Positions 1 to 7,358 of a DNA stretch of 64,000 bases are shown here, one piece after another (positions within the stretch are counted from its first letter, which is position 1; each line of letters begins with the position of its first letter). The position numbers and the translations under genes are program-made. Origin of the DNA: Tessaracoccus antarcticus (GTDB lineage: Bacteria; Actinomycetota; Actinomycetes; Propionibacteriales; Propionibacteriaceae); assembly GCF_003688855.1 (NCBI RefSeq), contig NZ_REFW01000003.1:310001-374000 (forward strand). The letters are read 5' to 3'. Under the pieces are notes generated by a model. It did not search any database, was not told the DNA's origin, and saw nothing but the letters and a program-made list of their open reading frames with translations.

Positions 1-711
1 CTGGTCGGGCGCCATCATGCCGGCCTTGGCGCCCCACTCGATCGACATGTTGCAGATCGTCATGCGGCCCTCCATGGAGAGGGACTCGATGGTGGTGCCG
101 CGGTACTCCACGATGTAGCCCTGCCCCCCACCGGTGCCGACCTGGGCGATGAGCGTGAGGACAGCGTCTTTGGCCGTGACACCCTCGGGCAGCTCGCCGT
201 TGATGTTGACGGCCATCATCTTCGGCTTGTGCTGGGGCAGCGTCTGCGTGGCGAGCACGTGCTCCACCTCACTGGTACCGATGCCGAAAGCGATGGCGCC
301 GAAGGCGCCGTGCGTGGAGGTGTGGGAGTCGCCGCACACGATCGTCATGCCAGGCTGGGTGACGCCCAGTTGCGGGCCGATGATGTGGACGACGCCCTGG
401 TCGCGGTCACCCAGCGAGTGGATGCGCACGCCGAAGTCGGCGGCGTTCTTGCGGAGCGTGTCCACCTGGATGCGCGACACCGGGTCGGCAATGGGCCGGT
501 CGATGTTCAGCGTCGGGGTGTTGTGGTCCTCAGTGGCGAGCGTGAGGTCAGGGCGGCGCACCGGGCGGCCGTTCAACCTGAGGCCCTCGAAGGCCTGCGG
601 ACTCGTGACCTCATGCACCAGGTGCAGGTCGATGTAGAGCAGGTCCGGCTCCCCTTCGGCAGTGCGCACCACGTGTGCGTCCCAGACCTTCTCAGCGAGG
701 GTCTTCCCCAT
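1..711 (-). CDS. leuC: 3-isopropylmalate dehydratase large subunit (partial)
   Basis: First 237 codons of the large subunit of isopropylmalate isomerase, which with LeuD interconverts 2- and 3-isopropylmalate in leucine synthesis; in organisms with CimA it also isomerises citramalate for isoleucine. The ATG is at 711 and the frame stays open to the window edge, so the iron-sulfur cysteine region and C-terminus lie outside. The start [15 protein letters not shown] and the motif [15 protein letters not shown] are typical of the aconitase superfamily. It is divergent from an IclR regulator 100 bp away, the arrangement known for NdgR/LtbR control of leuCD in actinobacteria. Confidence 0.95.
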   Translation of the reverse strand, partial: MGKTLAEKVWDAHVVRTAEGEPDLLYIDLHLVHEVTSPQAFEGLRLNGRPVRRPDLTLATEDHNTPTLNIDRPIADPVSRIQVDTLRKNAADFGVRIHSLGDRDQGVVHIIGPQLGVTQPGMTIVCGDSHTSTHGAFGAIAFGIGTSEVEHVLATQTLPQHKPKMMAVNINGELPEGVTAKDAVLTLIAQVGTGGGQGYIVEYRGTTIESLSMEGRMTICNMSIEWGAKAGMMAPDQ

Positions 712-775
712 GTGTCTTCACCCCTAAAGTGGTTTGTCTGGTCTTCACGCTAACCCCGTTGCGCTCAATCGCCTC

Positions 776-808
776 TTGCGTGTCCAGCATGCGAGATGAT
801 AATCTCGC
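776..808 (+). promoter_or_regulatory. iclR promoter overlapped by a perfect inverted repeat
   Basis: A -35-like TTGCGT (776-781) and a -10-like GATAAT (798-803) are separated by 16 bp. The -10 lies inside the perfect palindrome GCGAGAT-GATA-ATCTCGC (791-808). The predicted transcription start falls at about 810-812, on the ATG at 812, so the mRNA would be leaderless. The palindrome would block this promoter and sits upstream of divergent leuC, so it is a good candidate operator for the IclR protein. Confidence 0.55.
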
Positions 809-811
809 CAT

Positions 812-1537
812 ATGGACGAAACCAGTGGCGTGGGAGTGCTCGACAAGGCCGCAGCGGTCCTGTCAGCTCTCGAACAGCACCCCTTGACCCTTGCAGGCCT
901 CGTGACAGCCACGGGCCTTGCCCGACCGACGGCGCACCGCCTGGCCGTGGCCCTCGAACACCACCGCTTCGTGGGGCGCGATCTGCAGGGCCGGTTCGTG
1001 CTGGGCCCGCGCCTGCTGGAACTGGCGGACTCCGCCAGTGAGGACCCACTCATCGCGACGGCTGCCCCCATCCTGACGCGCCTGCGCGACATCACGGGCG
1101 AGTCCGCACAGCTGTTCCGTCGGCAGGGCGACGTGCGCGTCTGCTCCGCTGCGGTGGAGCGCCCCTCCGGTCTGCGGGACACGGTGCCCGTGGGTGCTCA
1201 GCTCCCCATGAGCGCCGGCTCAGCCGCACAGGTCCTCATGGCGTGGGAGGAGCCGGACCGTCTCCCCAAACTCCTCGAGACGGCCGCCTTCACGGCCGCC
1301 GGCCTGCAGACCGTCCGGCGACGCGGCTGGGCCCAGTCCGTGGGTGAGCGTGAGCCCGGCGTCGCATCCGTGTCGGCCCCCGTGCTGGCACCCTCCGGCC
1401 GGATCCTGGCGGCCGTGTCCGTCTCGGGCCCCATCGAGCGTCTCACCCGCCAGCCGGGCCGGCTTCACGCCCCCGCCGTCATGGCTGCCGCGGAGCGCCT
1501 CAGCGAGGTACTGCGACGATCGGGCAGTCCGGCCTGA
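812..1537 (+). CDS. IclR-family regulator, NdgR/LtbR-like
   Basis: A 241-residue IclR-family protein with an N-terminal winged helix (recognition region around LVTATGLARPTAHRL, residues 30-45) and a C-terminal effector-binding domain (about 75-235). Its position divergent from leuC matches actinobacterial NdgR/LtbR/AreB proteins, known to control leuCD and other amino acid genes; the orthology here is inferred from context and length. No Shine-Dalgarno is visible before the ATG at 812, consistent with a leaderless transcript from the GATAAT box just upstream. The palindrome over its own -10 suggests autoregulation. Confidence 0.85.
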   Translation: MDETSGVGVLDKAAAVLSALEQHPLTLAGLVTATGLARPTAHRLAVALEHHRFVGRDLQGRFVLGPRLLELADSASEDPLIATAAPILTRLRDITGESAQLFRRQGDVRVCSAAVERPSGLRDTVPVGAQLPMSAGSAAQVLMAWEEPDRLPKLLETAAFTAAGLQTVRRRGWAQSVGEREPGVASVSAPVLAPSGRILAAVSVSGPIERLTRQPGRLHAPAVMAAAERLSEVLRRSGSPA

Positions 1538-1553
1538 CAACACCCTGAGCCCG

Positions 1554-2231
1554 TCACCCCCGGACGATCGGCGGGTTGAGGACATCCATGTCCCCGCGGG
1601 TGAAGAGTTGCGCGGGGCGTCCGCCGTCGGCCGTGGTGGTCACACGACCGGTGGGGCACAGGAAGCCGGGGGCGCGGGTGACCTTGCGATGAAAGTTGCG
1701 AGGGTCCAGCGGGTGCCCCCACACGGCCTCGTAGACGGCCCGCAGGTGGGCCACGGTGAACTCCGGCGGGCAGAAGGCGGCGCCCAGCGGGGTGTACTCC
1801 AGCTTTGCCCGGGCCCGCTCCACCCCGTCCTTCAGGATGAGACCGTGGTCGAACGCCAATGCTTCCCCGTTGACGTCGTCGACGGGAATCCAGTGGGCAC
1901 CGGAGGCATCGCTACCGGCCACGGGCTCTGCCATCTGTGGGGCCAGAGCCAGCCAGGCCACGGAGACGGTCCGTCCTCGCGGATCCCTGCCGGGTGCACC
2001 ATAGGTAGCGAGCTGCTCCAGGTGGATGCCGTCCCCGATCCCCGTCTCCTCCGCCAGTTCGCGGTACGCGGCATCGGCCAGGTCCTCACCGGGAAGGACG
2101 AATCCGCCGGGCAGGGCCGCGAGGCCTTCATACGGCTCGATGCCGCGCTCCACCAGCAGAACACAGAGGCGATGCTCCCGAATGGTGAGCACCACGAGGT
2201 CCACGGCCAGGGCCACCTGCATGTAGGGCAT
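1554..2231 (-). CDS. Nudix-domain regulator/hydrolase, NrtR-like
   Basis: 225 residues. The N-terminal Nudix domain has an intact Nudix box: G-x5-E-x7-RE-L-x-EE-x-G runs from GGFVLPGE to RELAEETGI, about residues 41-65. The C-terminal third (LEYTPLGAAF, FTVAHLRAVYEAVWG, RNFHRKV) matches the winged-helix domain of NrtR-type regulators, which sense ADP-ribose or NAD-related compounds and repress NAD genes. Because the box is intact, pyrophosphatase activity remains possible. It is divergent from the SPFH/NAD-kinase-like pair, with two palindromes between. An alternative start is the ATG at 2222; ribosome sites are weak for both. Confidence 0.82.
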   Translation of the reverse strand: MPYMQVALAVDLVVLTIREHRLCVLLVERGIEPYEGLAALPGGFVLPGEDLADAAYRELAEETGIGDGIHLEQLATYGAPGRDPRGRTVSVAWLALAPQMAEPVAGSDASGAHWIPVDDVNGEALAFDHGLILKDGVERARAKLEYTPLGAAFCPPEFTVAHLRAVYEAVWGHPLDPRNFHRKVTRAPGFLCPTGRVTTTADGGRPAQLFTRGDMDVLNPPIVRG

Positions 2232-2247
2232 CCCCCCACACTAACCC

Positions 2248-2306
2248 GTTGTCGTCAACTTGACGAGTACCCCCTCCCTGGTTATCGTCATACATACGAC
2301 AACCAG
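2248..2306. promoter_or_regulatory. Two related palindromes, candidate NrtR operators
   Basis: Site A (2248-2270) has arms GTTGTCGTCAA and TTGACGAGTAC around C2259, with an internal perfect CGTCAA-C-TTGACG. Site B (2278-2306) has arms CTGGTTATCGT and ACGACAACCAG with one mismatch around a 7-nt centre. Both share the half-site GTTRTCGTCA. Their centres are 33 bp apart, about three helical turns, in the 90-bp gap between the divergent Nudix-regulator and SPFH genes, just before the latter's AAGGAGGG ribosome site. Binding of the adjacent regulator is an inference. Confidence 0.6.
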
Positions 2307-2321
2307 ATGAAGGAGGGCCCC

Positions 2322-3332
2322 ATGGCCACCATCACAACGTTCCCGCTCCTGCGGCACCTGCGCTCGTCGGGCACCACGCACGTGCACCACCTCGCCGCAG
2401 GGGTGGTGGCACACAGCGCACTGGGGGCCTCCTTCTGGTTCCGGCCACTGATCGCCGCCATCAGTGAGGTACCCGTGGACGACCGGGAGCAGGAGGTGCT
2501 GGTGCGGGTGCGCACCACCGACCTGCAGGAGGTCGCAGTCCCGGGGACCGTGACCTACCGCTTCGCACGCCCCGAGGTCTCCGCCACCCGCATCGACTTC
2601 TCCATCGATCTTGCCACCGGCGCATGGCTGGAACGCCCCCTCGAGCGGGTGGGTGCCACCATCCATGGAGCCACGGCCAGCGCAGTGAAGTCCGCGCTCG
2701 CGACACTGGACCTGGTGGGAACCCTGACCGCCGACCCGGCCGAACTGGGCCGCACGGTCACGGAGCACCTGTCCACCGACGATCGACTGCTCTCCGTGGG
2801 GATCGAAGTGGTGGGGGTCCGCTTCAGCATGTTGAGGCCCGACTCCGACGTCGAACGGGCTCTGCAGACCCCCGCCCGTGAGGCGATCCAACAGGAGGCG
2901 GACAAGGCCACCTACGAACGCCGCGCCCGGGCCGTCGAACGCGAGGCCGCCATCGGGGAGAACGAACTGGCCAACCAGATCGAACTGGCCCGGCGCCAGC
3001 AGCAACTGATCGCCCAGAAGGGTGCCAATGCCCAGCGGAGCGCCGAGGACGCCGCCGCTGCCGACGCCATCGCCGCGGCAGCGGAGGCCGCGCGCACCAC
3101 AGCACTGTCGGCCGCCCAGGCCGATGCCGAGAGGATCCTGGGCCAGGCTGCTGCCGACACCGAACGCGCCAGGCTTGCCGCCTACGACGGGGCCTCGCAC
3201 GATCTCCTCCTGGCCCTGGCGTTGCGCGAACTGGCCGGCAACCTGCCCGCAGTCGAGCAACTCGTGGTCACCCCCGACATGGTCACGGGCCTGCTCAGCC
3301 GCCTGGGCTCGGCTACGGGCCGGGCAGGCTGA
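2322..3332 (+). CDS. SPFH/band-7 domain protein
   Basis: 336 residues with a band-7-like N-terminal half (EVPVDDREQEVLVRVRTTD, VSVGIEVVGVRF-type strands) and an Ala/Glu/Gln-rich coiled coil around residues 190-290. No hydrophobic anchor or signal peptide is obvious at the N-terminus, so it is probably cytoplasmic or peripheral, unlike the flotillin at 11556-13079. The ATG at 2322 follows AAGGAGGG at good distance. Its stop overlaps the NAD-kinase-like start by one base (TGATG), so the two are translationally coupled. Its role with a Nudix regulator and a kinase-like protein is not established. Confidence 0.75.
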   Translation: MATITTFPLLRHLRSSGTTHVHHLAAGVVAHSALGASFWFRPLIAAISEVPVDDREQEVLVRVRTTDLQEVAVPGTVTYRFARPEVSATRIDFSIDLATGAWLERPLERVGATIHGATASAVKSALATLDLVGTLTADPAELGRTVTEHLSTDDRLLSVGIEVVGVRFSMLRPDSDVERALQTPAREAIQQEADKATYERRARAVEREAAIGENELANQIELARRQQQLIAQKGANAQRSAEDAAAADAIAAAAEAARTTALSAAQADAERILGQAAADTERARLAAYDGASHDLLLALALRELAGNLPAVEQLVVTPDMVTGLLSRLGSATGRAG

Positions 3333-4216
3333 TGCCCACCCCCCGCGTCGTGGTGGTCCATCGGCACACCGAGTACGACGAGCTCATCGCACGTCACGGC
3401 ACCCGCGGCCAGGCCGAGTTCTTCCTCACCACCCGCGGGCGGGACCTGGGTGCGGTCGAGAACCGTCACGGCCGCACACGGGAGGCTCTGACCGTCGTCA
3501 GCTCCGGCATCCCCGGCGAGTGGGCACGCGCGGAGGTGGAACGAGGTGACCTGTCGAGGTTCGTGTTCCGGCCCGAGGACATCATCGTCGTGGTCGGACA
3601 GGACGGACTGGTGGCCAACCTTGCCAAGTATGTCGACGACCAGCCCGTTATCGGGATCGATCCGCTGTCCGATGGCACCGCCGGAGTGCTTGTGCCGCAC
3701 CGGCCGCACGCGCTCAGGGGATTGCTGAAAGGTGTCGTCGCCGGCACCGCGCAAACACTGGAGCGGACGATGGTGCGCGCCACCTCCGACGACGGCCAGA
3801 GCCTGACGGCACTCAACGAGATCTACGTCGGGCAGCCCACCCATCAGTCCTCGCGCTACACGCTGCACGTGGCCGAGAGCGTGGAGCGGCAGTCGTCCTC
3901 CGGCATCATCATCGGCAGCGGGACCGGGGCCACCGGTTGGTGTGCCTCACTGCAGCAGGCGCAGGCGCCCGAGCTGTCACTGCCCTCCCCCGCCGACGCG
4001 ACCCTGGCGTGGTTCGTGCGCGAAGCCTGGCCCTCCGCCTCCACTGGCACATCCATGACTCACGGCATCATCACCGGCAGCAGGCTGCGGCTGGTCATCG
4101 AGTCCGACACCCTCGTCGCGTTCGGGGATGGCATGGAGGCCGACCGCCTCACACTGGCCTGGGGTCAGGGTCTCACCGTCGACGTTGCCGAGGGCACACT
4201 GAAGACGGTTTGCTGA
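3332..4216 (+). CDS. NAD-kinase-like protein with altered nucleotide motif
   Basis: 294 residues with the NAD kinase fold signature. A strand leads into VVVGQDGLVAN (residues 86-96), where classical NAD kinases have GGDG. The conserved NE pair occurs in LNEIYVGQPTH (161-171), and GSGTGATGW (195-203) sits where NAD kinases have the TPTGSTAY-type loop. The GG-to-GQ change may mean altered substrate or loss of activity. It is coupled to the SPFH gene and faces an NrtR-like regulator, so a job in NAD metabolism or nucleotide sensing is likely but inferred. It ends before a strong bidirectional terminator. Confidence 0.75.
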   Translation: MPTPRVVVVHRHTEYDELIARHGTRGQAEFFLTTRGRDLGAVENRHGRTREALTVVSSGIPGEWARAEVERGDLSRFVFRPEDIIVVVGQDGLVANLAKYVDDQPVIGIDPLSDGTAGVLVPHRPHALRGLLKGVVAGTAQTLERTMVRATSDDGQSLTALNEIYVGQPTHQSSRYTLHVAESVERQSSSGIIIGSGTGATGWCASLQQAQAPELSLPSPADATLAWFVREAWPSASTGTSMTHGIITGSRLRLVIESDTLVAFGDGMEADRLTLAWGQGLTVDVAEGTLKTVC

Positions 4217-4234
4217 GCCCGGGAAATCACGAAA

Positions 4235-4266
4235 ACACCCCGCGACCTGTGAAGGTCGCGGGGTGT
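4235..4266. terminator. Bidirectional terminator
   Basis: A perfect 13-bp stem (ACACCCCGCGACC / GGTCGCGGGGTGT) with loop TGTGAA, an A-run on its left and TT on its right. It separates the convergent NAD-kinase-like gene and tRNA-Glu. Confidence 0.85.
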
Positions 4267-4272
4267 TCTACC

Positions 4273-4348
4273 TGGTAGCCCCGACGGGATTCGAACCCGC
4301 GCTGCCGCCTTGAGAGGGCGGTGTGCTAGGCCGCTACACAACGGGGCC
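4273..4348 (-). tRNA. tRNA-Glu (anticodon CTC)
   Basis: Cloverleaf on the minus strand: acceptor GGCCCCG pairs with CGGGGCT, the anticodon stem CCGCC/GGCGG encloses loop CTCTCAA giving anticodon CTC, and the T-arm has GGTTCGAATCC. Discriminator A is followed by an encoded CCA (4273-4275). Confidence 0.95.
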
Positions 4349-4396
4349 AGGCGATGGATGAAACGGTCACACATCCGAGGATGTTGTCGCATTTCG

Positions 4397-4468
4397 CAGG
4401 GGTACTAGGACTCGAACCTAGACTAACTGAACCAGAATCAGTCGGGCTGCCAATTACCCTATACCCCT
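4397..4468 (-). tRNA. tRNA-Gln (anticodon CTG)
   Basis: Cloverleaf on the minus strand: acceptor AGGGGTA pairs with TACCCCT, the anticodon stem ACTGA/TCAGT encloses loop TTCTGGT giving CTG, and the T-arm has GGTTCGAGTCC. Discriminator is G and no CCA is encoded. It lies about 50 bp upstream of tRNA-Glu and is probably cotranscribed with it. Confidence 0.95.
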
Positions 4469-4849
4469 TCGTGTCCGAGGTATCGGGCACGAGAAGTGAC
4501 TCTACACGACCCCTTTGACGGCGCACAAATTGGGTGCCATCCACTGAATGCACGTGCCTACAACCATGACCTACACGGCACTCCCGGACGGAGGGTGACG
4601 AGAACCTGGGGCACAACCCCGGCGAGACCACGTCGGAGGGAAGCCTCCTCTCGAAGATGATCAGACCCACCCGAGGTCAACGTCAGGGCTGAGCGCCTTC
4701 ACCCCGGCTCGATCAAGGCGACGGCAGTGTGGGCCGAGGGCGATTGGGGGTCCGTTCACGCACGAGCAGCGCAACTTTTTGTCATCGACGCATGATTCAC
4801 CTCGGTCCACTACGCTCCCTATACACCAACCCACCGGGAGGACACAATA
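4469..4849. other. Intergenic stretch without a recognised gene
   Basis: About 380 bp between tRNA-Gln and the secreted-protein gene. It should hold the tRNA promoter on the minus strand and the promoter of the secreted protein on the plus strand, but no convincing pair of boxes was found. No coding pattern or repeat was recognised. Confidence 0.5.
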
Positions 4850-5365
4850 ATGGTTAATAGGATTGCGCGGACGTTGGGCGCGCTCGTAGTGACGCTACCC
4901 ATGAGTTTGGCGCTGACGACACCGACCGCGCAGGCGGCCTGCTCCGACATGGGAACCTACTACTCGATCACTTCCTCATCGGCGGTGCGGATTCCGTTCA
5001 AGAACATACCCACTTTCAAGAACGGTCCCGGCGGCACAATGTCGGTCACGAAGGACTATTCCGGCAGCGCAAGCTACCAAGTGACCGCTGGCGCCTCCAC
5101 CGAAGTGGGTGCCGTTCTCGCCAAGGCCAAAATCGAAGTGAGTGCGTCGTTGACACTGACCAATTCGTCAACAGTGACGAACAACTACTCCCATGCCATC
5201 ACCAAGGGCAAGTATGGCAACGCGCAGTACGTGAGTTGGGGTCGGACGGTGAACTGGAAGAAATACTACATCGATGCTAAGTGCAACACCTCCACCAAAG
5301 CCACGGGAACCATCAAGTTTCCAGCAGCTTCAGAGGGTTGGTACTACTGGGAGACCAGTAGTTGA
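4850..5365 (+). CDS. Small secreted protein of unknown function
   Basis: 171 residues. A signal peptide (positive start MVNRIAR, hydrophobic core, cleavage near TAQA-AC, about residue 29) is followed by a Ser/Thr/Tyr/Asn-rich body predicted to be beta-rich, including SASLTLTNSSTVTNNYSHAI. There are two cysteines in the mature chain (C31 and one near residue 149). The alternating Ser/Thr strands recall the insertion regions of aerolysin-type beta-pore proteins, but that resemblance is weak and no family is assigned. The ribosome site GGGAGGA is well placed. Codon use is less GC-biased than in the neighbours, and its place beside tRNA genes suggests acquisition by transfer. Confidence 0.7.
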   Translation: MVNRIARTLGALVVTLPMSLALTTPTAQAACSDMGTYYSITSSSAVRIPFKNIPTFKNGPGGTMSVTKDYSGSASYQVTAGASTEVGAVLAKAKIEVSASLTLTNSSTVTNNYSHAITKGKYGNAQYVSWGRTVNWKKYYIDAKCNTSTKATGTIKFPAASEGWYYWETSS

Positions 5366-5571
5366 TCCGATGCACAGCCGGGTAACCGTTCGATGCCATG
5401 GTCATGGCTGCTTTGTTCCAGGCCATTGCCAGTGCAGCTGAGGATTCGCCTCAGTTGCACGCTGACTCGTCGCTCCACCCTACTGAGGCTTGAGCGCTCG
5501 CTGCGGAACAGGTAAGCACACACTGCGGGCATCAATCGGGCCTCTGACCTTCGTCGAGAGCTTTGGTGTGG

Positions 5572-6498
5572 TCACTTTTGCGCTAGCTGTGGTGTGGTGG
5601 TGGCGAGGTTGAATTTGCGACCCATCCACACGGCGACGAGCGCGAACAGGGCAAAGCCCGCAATGTCGAAGGCCGCCTTGGCCCAGGTGATCTCGGAGAC
5701 TGCCTTGGTGGCGGCCAGGCCACCGGTGAACAACGCGTAGCCGAAGGCGAACAGGTTGTTGATGATGTGTGCGGCGATGCCCGCCTCCAACCCTCCGGTG
5801 CGCAACACCAACCATCCCGCCAGTAGCCCGAACACGAAACGGTGGGCGAAAAGGGCCGGGCTCTGTGAGCCGTGGAAGAAGGCGAACAGGAGGGCTGTTG
5901 CAACGATCCCCACCCAGGCGCGGCCCGAGGCCGACCCTATGGCCTGCAGAAGGTATCCCCTGAAGAAGACCTCCTCGGCCACAGCCTGCAGCGGGGAGGT
6001 GATGAGCAGGACCAGCAGGAACGTGAGCCAACCCGGCTGCGGGGGGCCGAAGTCGGGAGCCCCCAGCACGAACGACGCCCACAGCGCCGCATTGAGCACC
6101 ACGGCGGCAAGGCCCAGACAGACCACCAGGTAGCGCATGCGCCACCCGGGTTGCACGGACACGAGCCACTCAGCGTCGCGTCCGTGCACGTACCGGTGGA
6201 GCAGCCACGCGATCAACAGGAGCGTCGACAGGGCGAGATGCGTGGCGGCAACGCCCTCGGGGAGGTCGTAGGCCGACGCGGACGCGGAGTACTGCCCGAA
6301 CGCTCGCCCCTGGCCGAACACCAGCCAGGCCAGCCCCAGGAACGCCTGCGCGGCCAGGGGGACGACGAGAACGAACGCCGACACGGCGAGCACGGCCCCG
6401 AAGCCCAGTCGGGCCGGGTCCTGCCCGGGCCCCTGCAGCGACGTCGGATACGTCAGGTCCGGTGGCGGGGCGGACCGGGTGGGGGTGGGAGGTCTCAC
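5572..6498 (-). CDS. CPBP-family intramembrane metalloprotease
   Basis: 308 residues with about eight hydrophobic segments. The three CPBP (Rce1/Abi) signature elements are present in order: EEVFFRG with the paired glutamates, FAFFHG, and HIINNLFAF. These are the presumed metal-binding and catalytic residues of this protease family; the substrate cannot be predicted. The N-terminus is a proline-rich cytosolic tail. The start is GTG at 6498, overlapping the FAH-family stop by 4 nt (GTGA), so it is the second gene of a two-gene unit. Confidence 0.88.
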   Translation of the reverse strand: MRPPTPTRSAPPPDLTYPTSLQGPGQDPARLGFGAVLAVSAFVLVVPLAAQAFLGLAWLVFGQGRAFGQYSASASAYDLPEGVAATHLALSTLLLIAWLLHRYVHGRDAEWLVSVQPGWRMRYLVVCLGLAAVVLNAALWASFVLGAPDFGPPQPGWLTFLLVLLITSPLQAVAEEVFFRGYLLQAIGSASGRAWVGIVATALLFAFFHGSQSPALFAHRFVFGLLAGWLVLRTGGLEAGIAAHIINNLFAFGYALFTGGLAATKAVSEITWAKAAFDIAGFALFALVAVWMGRKFNLATTTPQLAQK

Positions 6499-7301
6499 GC
6501 TGCCGTGATGGGGTTGCTGAGAGTTCCCAGTCCGTCGATCTCGATGTCCACCGTGTCACCGTCGCGCATGTCCCCGACGCCCGAGGGGGTGCCCGTGAGG
6601 ATGACGTCGCCCGGGAGCAGGGTGGTGAAGGAGGAGATGAAGCTGACCAGCTCGACGATGCCACGCACCATGTTGGAGGTGTTGCCGTCCTGGCGGAGGT
6701 CGCCGCTCACACTGGTCCGGATGGACAGCTTCGAGGCCTCCTCGATGCTGAGGTGCGTGTTGATCCATGGGCCGAGAGGGCAGAACGTGTCGGACCCTTT
6801 GGCGCGCGTCCACTGGTTGTCACTGGCCTGCCAGTCCCGTTGGGTGACGTCATTGGCGATGGTGTAGCCGAAGATCACCTCGGGGACGCGCTCCGGCGGC
6901 ACCTGCTTGCAGATGCGTCCGATGATGATGGCGAGCTCGCCCTCGAAGTTGAGGTTGGTGACGCCCTCGGGCACCACGATGGCCTCGTTGGGGCCGATGA
7001 CGCTGGTGTTGGGCTTCAGGAACAGCAATGGAGCCCCGACGGGGACCTCGTTGCCCATTTCGGCAGCGTGGTCCTCGTAGTTGCGTCCCACGGCGACAAT
7101 CTTGCTGCGCGGGATCACGGGCGCCAGGAGGCGCACATCCTTCAGGTGGTGGCGCTCCCCGGTGTAGTTGACCGGGACGCCCGCGAGGGGGTCGTTACTG
7201 AGGACCGCGATGGTGTCGGGGTGCTCCCCGGCGTCGACGGCGAGTTCGATGATGCCGTAGGCCGGGTCCTTGCCGGCGGCGGCGAAACGTGCAATGCGCA
7301 T
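6495..7301 (-). CDS. Fumarylacetoacetate hydrolase family protein
   Basis: 268 residues. The C-terminal FAH domain carries the metal-binding pattern (NFEGELAIIIG for the E-x-E element, then NDVTQRDWQ), together with VGRNYEDHAAEMG and GDVILTGTPSGVG. Such proteins hydrolyse or decarboxylate acylpyruvates, oxaloacetate or aromatic ring-fission products; the substrate cannot be set from sequence. The length is typical for actinobacterial members, which often lie near leu genes and glutamyl-tRNA synthetase. The start is the ATG at 7301, and the downstream CPBP gene overlaps it. Confidence 0.9.
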   Translation of the reverse strand: MRIARFAAAGKDPAYGIIELAVDAGEHPDTIAVLSNDPLAGVPVNYTGERHHLKDVRLLAPVIPRSKIVAVGRNYEDHAAEMGNEVPVGAPLLFLKPNTSVIGPNEAIVVPEGVTNLNFEGELAIIIGRICKQVPPERVPEVIFGYTIANDVTQRDWQASDNQWTRAKGSDTFCPLGPWINTHLSIEEASKLSIRTSVSGDLRQDGNTSNMVRGIVELVSFISSFTTLLPGDVILTGTPSGVGDMRDGDTVDIEIDGLGTLSNPITAA

Positions 7302-7358
7302 GCCCCGCAGCCTACCGGGGTGGGGCCTCCCAGCCCCGCCACGACAAACGGCCCGGTC

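Noticed and set aside
1344..2321. Upstream extension of the SPFH protein
   Set aside because: It would overlap the IclR gene and run antisense through the Nudix gene; the ATG at 2322 has a strong ribosome site.
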